Assembly (NCBI RefSeq): GCF_014621695.1
Contig: NZ_CP061281.1
Location: forward strand, 806,001-870,000
Length of the DNA stretch: 64,000 nt
Direction: 5' to 3'
Origin: Streptomyces xanthii
GTDB lineage: Bacteria; Actinomycetota; Actinomycetes; Streptomycetales; Streptomycetaceae
The position numbers and the translations under genes are program-made. Positions 41,064-51,210 of the stretch are shown piece after piece. The notes beneath the pieces are model-generated. The model was given only the letters and a program-made list of their open reading frames with translations. It did no database searches and had not been told where the DNA came from. Position 1 is the first letter of the stretch. Every line of letters starts with the position of its first letter.

Positions 41064-41098
41064 GTGTGCCGGAGGTTGTCCGTTCCCTCCGGGCACAC
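41064..41098. terminator. hairpin terminator after the nucleotidyltransferase gene
   Basis: Arms GTGTGCC-GGAGG and CCTCC-GGGCACAC pair with one bulged base around a ten-base loop, 11 bases past the nucleotidyltransferase stop on the minus strand. Confidence 0.6.
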
Positions 41099-41109
41099 GT
41101 CCCCGGGTG

Positions 41110-42402
41110 TCAGCCGAGCCGGTCCAGGATGTCCGGCCAGAGGTGGTCGCGGCTGCGCCATCCCTGCCAGCGTTCGTCGCCGTACAGGACGAGGGCCAGG
41201 GCCTCGTCGAGGGTGACCGTGTCGCGGCCGAGGATCTCGCGCACCACCACGACGGCCGCCCGCGCCCCGGCCGTCCCGGCCCCGGCGAGCCGGCCCAGCG
41301 CGCGGGCGGGTTCGGTGGGGTCCGTGGCGCGGACCCGGTCCACCAGCGGGGTCAGCCAGCGCGCCCAGCGCTCGTACGGGGGCAGGTCCGCGTTCTGTTC
41401 GGCGCGGGCGATCACCGGTTCGAGGGCCGCGGCGAGCCGGGCGTAGTACGCGTCGACCGTGCCGGTGACGTGCGGGTACTCGACCTGGAAGTGCTCCCAG
41501 CCCACGTTCGCGAAGTCATAGATCTCGTTGAGCCACCAGCGTCCGCCGGGGCACAGCAGCACGTCGCCGGACAGGACGAACGCCGACCGCAGCACGTCGA
41601 AGTCGACGGGGCCCAGTTCGGAGAGGAGCACGGCGTCGTACAGGTCCTTGCCCTGCGGATGCATGTCGCTGATCAGCCACACGATCTTCCATGCGAGGGA
41701 GAGACCGGGGGTGACGGTCAGCAGGGTGCTGGGCGGGCCGTCGCCGAGCGGGTTCAGGGTCGTGCGGATTGCGGGCTCGGCGAGCGGCTCGTCGTACACG
41801 ACGTCGATCTGCACGGTGCCGCCGGCGGTGCCGGGCGCCGTCCAGGGGAGCAGAAGCCGGTGTCCCGGCACCCGGTCGTACGTCCAGATGTCCTCGGTGA
41901 CCGCCCCGGCCGCGTCGATCCACACCAAGGAGTCCGGCCAGGCGGCGGACGCCGCCTGTGCCGCGGCGGCGATCTGCGGGAACAGTCCGGCCGCCTCGGG
42001 GCCCTCGAACGCCCATCCCTCGGGCGCGACGAAGTCCAGGTCGCCGGGCTCCCGGGCGTCCTCCCCGCACCAGGTCGCCATCAGCACGCTGCCGCGCAGG
42101 ACGAGGCGGGCGCCGAGGGGGCTGTCCGCCACGGCCGCCAGCACGAGGTCGAGGGCGGTGCGGCGGGCCCGGAACCAGGTGTTCGCCTCGCGGTCGTCGG
42201 TGAAGCGGGGGTCGCCCGCGCGGTAGGCGTTCGGGTACTGGGTCAGCGCCGGGTCGAAGACCGCGGGCTGGGTGAGGCCCTCGGGGGCGGGGAGGAGTGT
42301 GCGGGGCACTGCGTGGCCCGGGCGGGTGTGTCGGTCGGTCGGGGCGGTGTGGGGGATCGGGGCGCCCGGGGTGAGGGCGCGGGTCCAGGGGTCGGGTTTC
42401 AT
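41110..42402 (-). CDS. nucleotidyltransferase (AbiEii/MenA-like fold)
   Basis: A 430-residue protein. The nucleotidyltransferase motif is clear: Gly104-Ser105 in LVLRGSVLMATW and Asp121/Asp123 in PGDLDFV, as in AbiEii/MenA-type enzymes. A later SLAWKIVWLISDMHPQGKDL segment matches the conserved lysine-rich helix (KxxWL...GKDLYD) of that fold. Length exceeds minimal toxins; the N-terminal 80 residues and a roughly 120-residue helical C terminus are extra. GGAG precedes the ATG. The start overlaps the stop of the unknown upstream gene (ATGA). Whether it modifies tRNA, as MenT enzymes do, is unknown. Confidence 0.8.
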   Translation of the reverse strand: MKPDPWTRALTPGAPIPHTAPTDRHTRPGHAVPRTLLPAPEGLTQPAVFDPALTQYPNAYRAGDPRFTDDREANTWFRARRTALDLVLAAVADSPLGARLVLRGSVLMATWCGEDAREPGDLDFVAPEGWAFEGPEAAGLFPQIAAAAQAASAAWPDSLVWIDAAGAVTEDIWTYDRVPGHRLLLPWTAPGTAGGTVQIDVVYDEPLAEPAIRTTLNPLGDGPPSTLLTVTPGLSLAWKIVWLISDMHPQGKDLYDAVLLSELGPVDFDVLRSAFVLSGDVLLCPGGRWWLNEIYDFANVGWEHFQVEYPHVTGTVDAYYARLAAALEPVIARAEQNADLPPYERWARWLTPLVDRVRATDPTEPARALGRLAGAGTAGARAAVVVVREILGRDTVTLDEALALVLYGDERWQGWRSRDHLWPDILDRLG

Positions 42403-43181
42403 GCGGGGCTCCTCTCCGGAGCGGGGGTGTCGTGAGCGCTCGGGTTCGGCCGCTTCGTCGCGGGCGGGCGGCCGGTGGTGGCTTGTCGCGCAGTTCCCCG
42501 CGCCCCTGAAGTGCGCACTGCGTGCGCCACTTCAGGGGTGCCGGTCAGCCAGCCCGCGTCCAGGTCCAGGTGGGTGTCGTGGAACACGTACTCGCGTTCC
42601 GTCTCCGCCACTTGGGCGTCGGGCAACTCGGCCAGCAGGGCTTCCAGGCGGCGGTGGGCCGTGCTCGCGCCCACCGCGTGGCAGCGCTGGGTCACGAAGC
42701 GCTCCTGCATTCCATCGGGTCTGATGCGGCGGGCATTGCGGGAGAGGTGGGCGCCGTGGGTGACGACGCGGGCCGCGAGAGCGTCCAGGTCGGCCTCGGC
42801 CGGGAGCAGGAGCTTGACGTGGTGCTCGAAGTGGAGGTGGCTCGGGGCGAGTCGGGCCTCGGCGTCGGTCTGCGGGACGCCGGACGCCCACGGGGTCGTC
42901 TCCGCCTTGGTCCGCAGGACCGGGAAGCCGGCGTGCGCGAGGGCGGCCGCGGTCTCGGCCACCGTCGTGCGGAGCCAGGCGTCGGCGCGGCCGTGGCCGC
43001 GGAGGGTGACCATGGGCTGGGAGGGGTGGTGGCCGCGGGCCAGGACGATGTGGGTGAAGCCGAGTCCGTGCGCGGCGGCCCAGTCGGCGAGGCGTCCGAC
43101 GGCGGACTCGTCCCCGGCGTCGACGGTGAGATGGGCCTCCAGGTCCCCCTCGTGGCGGGCCGGGCCGTGCTGCGTGATCAT
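42399..43181 (-). CDS. unknown protein coupled to the nucleotidyltransferase
   Basis: A 260-residue protein with no family recognised with confidence. It has an alternating alpha-beta pattern with many histidines: FTHIVLARGHHPSQPM (about 44-59), LAPSHLHFEHHVKLLLP (about 113-129) and AHLSRNARRIRPDG. The body resembles two ferredoxin-like halves. The C-terminal 45 residues are Pro/Thr/Arg-rich and are encoded partly by a dispersed genomic repeat (42486-42538), so they may be a late extension. It ends with ATGA overlap onto the nucleotidyltransferase gene, so a joint role is likely, possibly antitoxin, chaperone or second enzyme. Confidence 0.7.
   Translation of the reverse strand: MITQHGPARHEGDLEAHLTVDAGDESAVGRLADWAAAHGLGFTHIVLARGHHPSQPMVTLRGHGRADAWLRTTVAETAAALAHAGFPVLRTKAETTPWASGVPQTDAEARLAPSHLHFEHHVKLLLPAEADLDALAARVVTHGAHLSRNARRIRPDGMQERFVTQRCHAVGASTAHRRLEALLAELPDAQVAETEREYVFHDTHLDLDAGWLTGTPEVAHAVRTSGARGTARQATTGRPPATKRPNPSAHDTPAPERSPA
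42486..42538. repeat. copy of a dispersed Streptomyces-type repeat with hairpin
   Basis: Bases 42486-42508 are identical to 47767-47789 and to the reverse complement of 47877-47899. The GTTCCCCGCGCCCCTG core is followed by a hairpin with CCCCTGAAGTG/CACTTCAGGGG arms. It lies inside the 3' end of the coding region at 42399-43181. Confidence 0.8.
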
Positions 43182-43325
43182 CCGCGCAGCGTACCGACGG
43201 GGCTGCGGCGCCGTCGCCGGGATTTCCGGGGCCCGACGCGATGACGGGACCGGGGGTTTGAGCACCACTCCCGGTCCCGCCCACCCCGCGCTGTTCGCGG
43301 GACGTTCTGTGCGTTGCTGCGAAGG

Positions 43326-44068
43326 TCAGCGGCCGACCTTGCGGTTGGCGCGCAGCCACTCCTTGTTCATGCTGGTGATGGAGAAGAGCGGGATGCCCTT
43401 CGGGCAGGCGGTGGCGCACTCGCCGGTGAGCGTGCAGCCGCCGAAGCCCTCGTCGTCCATCTGCGCCACCATGTCCAGGACGCGGGTCTCGCGCTCGGGG
43501 GCGCCCTGCGGAAGGACGTTGAGGTGGTTGATCTTCGCCGAGGTGAAGAGCATCGCCGCGCCGTTCGGGCAGGCGGCCACGCAGGCACCGCAGCCGATGC
43601 ACTCGGCGTGCTCGAACGCGAAGTCGGCGTCGGGCTTGGGCACCGGGGTGGCGTGCGCCTCGGGGGCGGCGCCGGTCGGGGCCGTGACGTAGCCGCCGGC
43701 CTGGATGATCCGGTCGAAGGCCGAGCGGTCGACGACCAGGTCCTTGACGACCGGGAAGGCCGAGGCGCGCCAGGGCTCGATGTCGATCGTGTCGCCGTCC
43801 TGGAAGGACCGCATGTGCAGCTGGCAGGTGGTGGTGCGCTCGGGGCCGTGCGCGTCGCCGTTGATGACGAGCGAGCAGGCGCCGCAGATGCCCTCGCGGC
43901 AGTCGTGGTCGAAGGCGACGGGGTCCTCGCCCTTGACGATGAGTTCCTCGTTGAGGGTGTCGAGCATCTCCAGGAACGACATGTCCTTGGAGATGCCGTC
44001 CACCTCGTACGTGGACATGGCGCCTTCGGCGTCGGCGTTCTTCTGGCGCCAGACGCGCAGGGTGAGCT

Positions 44069-44072
<4 letters not shown>
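43326..44072 (-). CDS. sdhB: succinate dehydrogenase/fumarate reductase iron-sulfur subunit
   Basis: A 248-residue protein carrying three Fe-S centres: [2Fe-2S] Cys58, Cys63, Cys66 and Cys83 ([12 protein letters not shown]...TTC); [4Fe-4S] in [15 protein letters not shown]; and [3Fe-4S] in [10 protein letters not shown] and CATACPKG. It moves electrons from the flavoprotein to the membrane quinone site. Its start overlaps the flavoprotein stop (ATGA), as expected in an sdhCAB operon. It fits the Bacteroidetes/actinobacterial FrdABC-like, trihaem-less branch. Confidence 0.94.
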
Positions 44073-46018
<1,946 letters not shown>

Positions 46019-46022
46019 GTCT

Positions 46023-46730
46023 TCAGCTCACCAATCCGGTCATGACGCCCACGGGCACGGCGACGAAGCCGGCGGTGAGCAGTACGGCGAGGACGTTGCC
46101 CGTGGTCTTCAGGACGCGGTCGCGGGTGCGGCTGCCGACGCCGAGGGTCTGCGCGGCGCTCCAGAACCCGTGCTGGACGTGGAAGCCGAGGGCGACAACG
46201 GCGACGATGTAGACGACGTTGCTCCACCAGGTCGAGAACGTGTCGATGATGTTCTGGTACGGGTGGAGGTGCTCGTAGCCGCCCGGGTGCACGGTGCCGG
46301 TCGTCAGGTCGAGGATGTGCCACACGATGAAGAGGCCGAGGATGATCCCGCCCCAGCGCATGGTGCGGGTGGCGTAGCTCGAACGGGCCTTCTTGTGGAC
46401 GTACTTGCTGGGGCGCGCCTTGATGTCGCGGCGGCTGAGCTGGTACGCCGAGGTGGCGTGGGCGACGACGGCGGCGACGAGGACGACGCGCACGAGCCAC
46501 AGGCCCCACTCGTGGTGGAGGACGGGGGCGCCCATGGTGCGCAGCCAGACCGCGTAGTGGTTGATCTCCTCGGGGCCGAAGAAGATCTTGAGGTTTCCGA
46601 TCATGTGGGCGACCAGGTACAGCAGCATGACGATGCCGCTGACCGCCATCACGGTCTTCTTGCCGACGGTGCTGTCCCAGAGCGTGCGCGTCATCGACGG
46701 CCGTCGGTCCGTCCGTGTTGCCAGAGCCAT
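46023..46730 (-). CDS. sdhC: succinate dehydrogenase cytochrome b subunit
   Basis: A 235-residue membrane protein with five hydrophobic helices, of the b556-type single-subunit anchors. Likely haem histidines are in [34 protein letters not shown] and GFHVQHGFW. No ribosome site precedes the ATG. TACCGT seven bases upstream and TTGGAC 19 bases beyond it form a plausible promoter for a leaderless mRNA. It is the first gene of sdhCAB. Confidence 0.92.
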   Translation of the reverse strand: MALATRTDRRPSMTRTLWDSTVGKKTVMAVSGIVMLLYLVAHMIGNLKIFFGPEEINHYAVWLRTMGAPVLHHEWGLWLVRVVLVAAVVAHATSAYQLSRRDIKARPSKYVHKKARSSYATRTMRWGGIILGLFIVWHILDLTTGTVHPGGYEHLHPYQNIIDTFSTWWSNVVYIVAVVALGFHVQHGFWSAAQTLGVGSRTRDRVLKTTGNVLAVLLTAGFVAVPVGVMTGLVS

Positions 46731-46737
46731 GTCACTG

Positions 46738-46743
46738 ACGGTA
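46738..46743 (-). promoter_or_regulatory. -10 box TACCGT (with TTGGAC -35) for sdhC
   Basis: On the minus strand TACCGT ends seven bases before the sdhC ATG. TTGGAC (46763-46768 on the other strand) lies 19 bases upstream of it. Confidence 0.55.
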
Positions 46744-46789
46744 GGGGCCGGGGACCCGATCGGTCCAAGACATGGTGCGCCTCATTTCC

Positions 46790-46804
46790 ATAGGCATTGC
46801 CTAT
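46790..46804. promoter_or_regulatory. LysR-type operator ATAGG-N5-CCTAT
   Basis: Perfect five-base arms, 15 bases total with a T-N11-A core, between divergent lysR and sdhC. It is 60 bases upstream of the sdhC start and 23 bases upstream of the lysR start, a normal LysR recognition site position. Confidence 0.6.
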
Positions 46805-46813
46805 CCAGGGAAC

Positions 46814-46819
46814 TATCCT
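46814..46819 (+). promoter_or_regulatory. -10 box TATCCT for the LysR gene
   Basis: TATCCT ends seven bases before the ATG at 46827, where no ribosome site is seen; a leaderless mRNA is likely. Confidence 0.5.
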
Positions 46820-46826
46820 GGGGTTC

Positions 46827-47717
46827 ATGCAGTTCCAGCAGCTCCAGTACTTCGTCGCGGTCGCCGAGACCCGGCACTTCACGCGCGCCGCCGAGCTCGT
46901 GCACGTGGCGCAGCCCTCGCTGTCCCAGCAGATCCGCGCCCTGGAGCGGGAGCTCGGCGTCGACCTGTTCCTGCGGGCGCGGGGGAACATCACGCTGACC
47001 GACGCCGGTGAGGCGCTGCTGCCGCTGGCCCGGCGCATCCTCGCCGACGCCGACACGGCGCGGCACGAGGTGCAGGAGCTGGCGCAGCTGAAGCGCGGGC
47101 GGGTGCGGCTGGGGGCGACGCCCTCGCTGTGCACGGGCCTGCTGCCGGACGTGCTGCGCGCCTTCCACGACCGCTACCCCGGCATCCAGCTGCTCATCGA
47201 GGAGTCCGGTTCGCACGACCTCGTACGGGAGCTGGCGCGCGGGGCGCTGGACCTGGCCCTGGTCGTGCTGCCGCTGCCGGCGCCGGCGCCCGCGCTGACG
47301 ACCGTTGAGCTGCTGCGGGAGGAGCTGGTGGTGGTGTCCTCGCCGGACGCGCCGCGGCCCGGGCGGGGGCGGGCGTCGGTGCGGATCTCCGACCTGGAGG
47401 GGGAGCGGCTCGTCATGTTCCGGCACGGGTACGACCTGCGGGAGCTGACCGTCGCGGCGTGCCGGGCGGAGGGGTTCGAGCCGGATTTCGCGGTGGAAGG
47501 GGGCGAGATGGACGCGGTGCTGGGGTTCGTCCGGGCGGGACTGGGGGTCGCGGTCGTGCCGCGGATGGTCGCGGCTCGGGCCGGGGCGGATCTTCGGGTC
47601 ACGCCCCTGGCGCGGCCGGGGTTGCACCGGACCATCGCGCTCGCGCACCGGTCCGATGTGGCGCCGCCGCGGGCTGCGCGGGAGCTTCAGCGACTGCTCT
47701 TCGCGCGGGACACGTAA
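46827..47717 (+). CDS. LysR family transcriptional regulator
   Basis: A 296-residue regulator. The winged HTH is textbook: MQFQQLQYFVAVAETRHFTR, then AAELVHVAQPSLSQQIRALE and RELGVDLFLRARGNITLTDA. The co-inducer domain follows with VRLGATPSLCTGLLPDVL and VEGGEMDAVLGFVRAGLGVA. It is divergent from sdhC, with an ATAGG-N5-CCTAT box between, so it likely controls sdhCAB and itself. Effector unknown; a C4-dicarboxylate is plausible. Confidence 0.93.
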   Translation: MQFQQLQYFVAVAETRHFTRAAELVHVAQPSLSQQIRALERELGVDLFLRARGNITLTDAGEALLPLARRILADADTARHEVQELAQLKRGRVRLGATPSLCTGLLPDVLRAFHDRYPGIQLLIEESGSHDLVRELARGALDLALVVLPLPAPAPALTTVELLREELVVVSSPDAPRPGRGRASVRISDLEGERLVMFRHGYDLRELTVAACRAEGFEPDFAVEGGEMDAVLGFVRAGLGVAVVPRMVAARAGADLRVTPLARPGLHRTIALAHRSDVAPPRAARELQRLLFARDT

Positions 47718-47766
47718 GAGCTCGGGGCGTCTTGTCTCGTCTCGGGCCGCGGGCCGGTGGGGCTTC

Positions 47767-47899
47767 TCGCGCAGTTCCCCGCGCCCCTGGAAGGCAGCGG
47801 CTTCGCCGCGCCTTCCCCCGATGACAGGCGCCCCGCGCCCTTGTCGGGGAGATGCGGCGCGAAGCGCCATGCATCTCAGGGGCGCGGGGAACTGCGCGA
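47767..47899. repeat. inverted pair of the dispersed repeat, likely terminator region
   Basis: The 23-base unit at 47767-47789 recurs as its exact reverse complement at 47877-47899, enclosing 87 bases with further short hairpins (e.g. GAAGG...CCTTC). It sits between the convergent LysR and GGDEF/EAL genes and would fold into one long, branched hairpin, so it may end both transcripts. A third copy lies at 42486. Confidence 0.8.
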
Positions 47900-47943
47900 T
47901 CAGCCCCCACCCACCCGCAGACGAAGTCGCCCGACCGACGGAG

Positions 47944-50091
47944 TCAGCTCGTGGCATCCGCCAGGGCCAGGTCGTGGAGGCGGTCCGGCGGGCCGGGGCG
48001 CGCGTAGTACCAGCCCTGAGCCGTGTCACAGCCCAGCTCGCGGAGCTGCTCCGCCTGCGCCCCCGTCTCGACACCCTCCACCGTGACCGCGAGGTCCAGG
48101 CTGTGGGCCAGCGAGACGATGCCCTCCACGATCTTCAGGTCGACCGGATCGGCGGGGAACTGCTGCATGCCCTGCGTGAAGGAACGGTCCAGCTTGAGCA
48201 CGTTGACCGGAAGCCGCCGAAGGTTCGCCAGGTTCGAGTACCCCGTGCCGAAGTCGTCCAGGGCTATGTCGACCCCCATCTCGGAGAGCCGGCGCAGCGG
48301 CTTGAGGAGGTCGTCGTCCGCGCCGATGAGCGCGGACTCGGTGACCTCCAGGCACAGCGCGCCCGGTTCGAGACCGGCCCGTTCCAGGATGTCCACGGTG
48401 TCGGAGACGAGTCCGGGGTGGGTGAGCTGCATCGGCGACAGGTTCACGTTGATGCGCAGGGGCCCCGCCTCCGCGTGCCGCTCCTGCCAGGCGCGGGCCT
48501 GCCGTACGGACTCCTCCAGGACCCAGCGGCCGAGCGGCACGATGAGCCCGGTGTGCTCGGCGAGCGGGATGAATCGGTCGGGCCCGAGCACCCCGTGCTG
48601 CGGGTGCAGCCACCGCACCAGCGCCTCGGCGCCGCGCACGCTGCCGTCGCCGAGGTGCACGAGCGGCTGGTACTCGATGAAGAACTCGCCGCGGTCCAGC
48701 GCGGCCGGCAGCGCGGTGGTGAGCCCGTGCCGGGTGATGGCGCGCGCGTCGGCCTCCGGGTCGGCGAGCTCGAAGCGGTTGCCGCCCGCGGACTTGGCCC
48801 GGTACATGGTGATGTCGGCGCTGCGCAGCACCTCGGCGGGGCTGCGCTCGGCGGCCGGGCCCTCGACGATGCCGATGGAGCCGCGCACGGAGAGTTCGCG
48901 GCCGTCGATGCGGATCGGGGTGGCGAGGGCGTGCATGATGCGGCCCGCGAGATCGTCGACCTCGGTCTGGGTGTCGGGGCCCGTGGTGAGGGCGACGAAC
49001 TCGTCGCCGCCGAGCCGGGCGACCATCTCGCCGGGCGCGGTGGCGCAGGCCTGGAGCCGGTCGGCGACCTCGACCAGGAGGCGGTCGCCGACGGCGTGGC
49101 CGAGGCTGTCGTTGACGGTCTTGAAGCCGTCGAGGTCCAGGTAGCACAGGCCGAAGCGGGCTCCCTCGCCCGCGCCGAGCACCTTCTCCAGGCGTTCGAA
49201 GAAGAGGGTGCGGTTGGGCAGGCCGGTGAGCGCGTCGTGGGTGGCCTCGTAGCGCAGGCGCAGATTGAGCAGCCGACGCTCGGTGGTGTCCTCCATCAGC
49301 GCGAGCTGGTACTGGGGGACGCCGTCGGCGTCGCGCAGCAGCGACACCGTCAGATTGGTCCACAGGGCGGTGCCGTCGGGCCGCTGGAAGGCCTTCTCGA
49401 CGCGGTAGTGCTCGCGCTCGCCGCGCACCAGCTCGTGGTAGAGGTGCCACACCTGCGGGGCGTCCTCGGGGTGCGTCCACTCGGTGGTGTTGCGTCCGCG
49501 CAGCACGCTCTCGCTGCCGCCGAACATCCGCACCAGTGCGTCGTTGACCTCGAGGACGGTGCCGTCGAGGGAGGCGATGCCGATGCCGATGGCGGCGCCG
49601 TGGAACACCGCGCGGAACCGGGCCTCGCTCGCGTGCAACGCTTCGGCGACGGCGCTGCGGGCGTCGAGCGCGGCCCGCGAGATGGCCTCCTGCTCGACCC
49701 GGGTGCGCTCGCGCAGTGCGGCCGCGAAGCCGGCGGCCACCTCGTGCTGGATCCGGGAGCAGCGGGCGCGCAGGTCGTCCTCGCGGCCCGGGGTGTCGGC
49801 CTCCTCGCCGCAGTAGAGGACCAGGTAGGCCTCGACCACGTCCAGGGTGCGGCTGAGCGCGTCCGGGTCGGTGCAGTGGGCCTCGACGAGGCCCGCGCCG
49901 ACGGCCCTGGCGCGCGCGGCGTCCAGGGTGTGTGCGGCGAGCGCCTCGCGCAGGATGTGCGCGAGCGGCGCGAGTTCGTCCTCGAACTCGGGCCGCGTCA
50001 GCGAGGTCGCCGTCACCGGGTAGATGGCCCGGCTCCAGATGGTGGCGAACCTGCGCAGTCTGTCCTCCGGTCCGCCCGGCTCTTCACTCAC
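47944..50091 (-). CDS. rmdA: PAS-GGDEF-EAL c-di-GMP enzyme, probable RmdA
   Basis: A 715-residue soluble protein. Residues 1-150 are helical; a PAS domain spans about 153-275 (AVFHGAAIGIGIASLDGTVL, then LALMEDTTERR). The GGDEF domain is intact (RLGGDEFVAL, GGDEF 361-365; LDLDGFKTVNDSLGHAVGD). The EAL domain has GAEALVRWLHP (Glu489) and DDFGTGYSNLANL. Both synthesis and hydrolysis of c-di-GMP are therefore possible. Architecture and lack of membrane spans match Streptomyces RmdA, a regulator of morphological differentiation. The GTG start overlaps the methyltransferase stop (GTGA). Confidence 0.85.
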   Translation of the reverse strand: MSEEPGGPEDRLRRFATIWSRAIYPVTATSLTRPEFEDELAPLAHILREALAAHTLDAARARAVGAGLVEAHCTDPDALSRTLDVVEAYLVLYCGEEADTPGREDDLRARCSRIQHEVAAGFAAALRERTRVEQEAISRAALDARSAVAEALHASEARFRAVFHGAAIGIGIASLDGTVLEVNDALVRMFGGSESVLRGRNTTEWTHPEDAPQVWHLYHELVRGEREHYRVEKAFQRPDGTALWTNLTVSLLRDADGVPQYQLALMEDTTERRLLNLRLRYEATHDALTGLPNRTLFFERLEKVLGAGEGARFGLCYLDLDGFKTVNDSLGHAVGDRLLVEVADRLQACATAPGEMVARLGGDEFVALTTGPDTQTEVDDLAGRIMHALATPIRIDGRELSVRGSIGIVEGPAAERSPAEVLRSADITMYRAKSAGGNRFELADPEADARAITRHGLTTALPAALDRGEFFIEYQPLVHLGDGSVRGAEALVRWLHPQHGVLGPDRFIPLAEHTGLIVPLGRWVLEESVRQARAWQERHAEAGPLRINVNLSPMQLTHPGLVSDTVDILERAGLEPGALCLEVTESALIGADDDLLKPLRRLSEMGVDIALDDFGTGYSNLANLRRLPVNVLKLDRSFTQGMQQFPADPVDLKIVEGIVSLAHSLDLAVTVEGVETGAQAEQLRELGCDTAQGWYYARPGPPDRLHDLALADATS

Positions 50092-50903
50092 GCCTTGCGC
50101 CCCACTCCCACATAGCCCGCGAAGGTGTACGGGTCCTCGTCCTCCGGCGCTGTCTCGGGCCGCCACACCGGCATCGGCACGATGCCGGGCTCCACGACCT
50201 CGAACCCGTCGAAGAAGCGGCCGATCTCCGCGGGCGTGCGCATGATCAGCGGGTTGCGCACGGTGTCCCGGTAGACGCCGACGGTGCCGCCCGCCTGCTC
50301 CTGCGAGATGGGCATTCCCTGGTAGGAGGCGTGCGTGACGACGAGCATGCTGCCGGGGGCCAGTGCCTCGGCGAGCTCGGTGACCGCGCCGTACGGGTCG
50401 TCGGCGTCCTCGATGAAGTGGAGGACGGCGACGAGCAGGAGGGCGACGGGCCGGTCGAGGTCGAGCAGTCCGCGCACCTCGGCACTGGCGAGGATGTCGC
50501 GGGGCTTGCGCAGGTCGGCGGAGAGGACGGCGGTGTCCGCGTTGCCCTCCAGGACCGCGCGGCTGTGCGCGACGGCGACCGGGTCGTGGTCGACGTAGAC
50601 CACGCGGGCGCCGGGGCTCGCCTTCTGCGCCACCTCGTGGACGTTGCCGAACGTGGGGATGCCGGAGCCGATGTCGAGGAACTGGGTGATGCCCTCGTCG
50701 ACGGCGTGGCGCACGGCCCGCCGCATGAACGCCCGGTTCGCCTGCATGATCTTCGGCAGGCCCGGCATGAACTCCATGGCCTTGCGCGCGGCTTCCCGGT
50801 CCACCTCGAAGTTGTGCGAACCGCCCAGGTAGTAGTCGTATATCCGGGAGACGCTGGGCACCGAGATGTCGATGCCCTGCGGGGCCCAGGCAGGACGCTC
50901 CAT
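50088..50903 (-). CDS. DUF574-type SAM-dependent methyltransferase
   Basis: A 271-residue member of the actinobacterial DUF574 (Methyltransf_19) family. Conserved starts: GIDISVPSVSRIYDYYLGGS and HNFEVDREAARK; SAM site FLDIGSGIPTFGNVHEVAQK; YVDHDPVAVAHSRAVL; and VLHFIEDADDPYGAV. GGAGAG precedes the ATG, and an in-frame TTG four codons earlier is not needed. It is upstream of and coupled to the GGDEF/EAL gene by GTGA. The substrate of this family is unknown. Confidence 0.9.
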   Translation of the reverse strand: MERPAWAPQGIDISVPSVSRIYDYYLGGSHNFEVDREAARKAMEFMPGLPKIMQANRAFMRRAVRHAVDEGITQFLDIGSGIPTFGNVHEVAQKASPGARVVYVDHDPVAVAHSRAVLEGNADTAVLSADLRKPRDILASAEVRGLLDLDRPVALLLVAVLHFIEDADDPYGAVTELAEALAPGSMLVVTHASYQGMPISQEQAGGTVGVYRDTVRNPLIMRTPAEIGRFFDGFEVVEPGIVPMPVWRPETAPEDEDPYTFAGYVGVGRKA

Positions 50904-51188
50904 CAATCTCTCCAAGGCGTAGGCGAGCCGGTGTTCGAGCTGAGGCTACTGATCAGGTGCCAAAGGAGCGAGTCAAAACGGAAATTGACCGTCCGTTCTC
51001 GGTCACTGCCTGCGGCACGTGCCAATTGCACAGAGCCCGAAATCACCCCGAAACCATCGCTTTCCCAACCCAAAAGGAACCGGCCCGTTCCCCGCACATG
51101 ACCTTCACTGGCCATGGAGGAACGGACCGGCGTTTCGTCAAATCCCCGCCGACTCTACTGTGCCTCGCTCGCGGAGCGCACGGGCCCC

Positions 51189-51210
51189 GCCCCGAAGGTC
51201 ACTTCGGGGC
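51189..51210. terminator. hairpin terminator overlapping a lipoprotein stop codon
   Basis: Arms GCCCCGAAG and CTTCGGGGC around GTCA. The stop codon of the lipoprotein gene lies within the loop and first stem bases. Confidence 0.7.
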
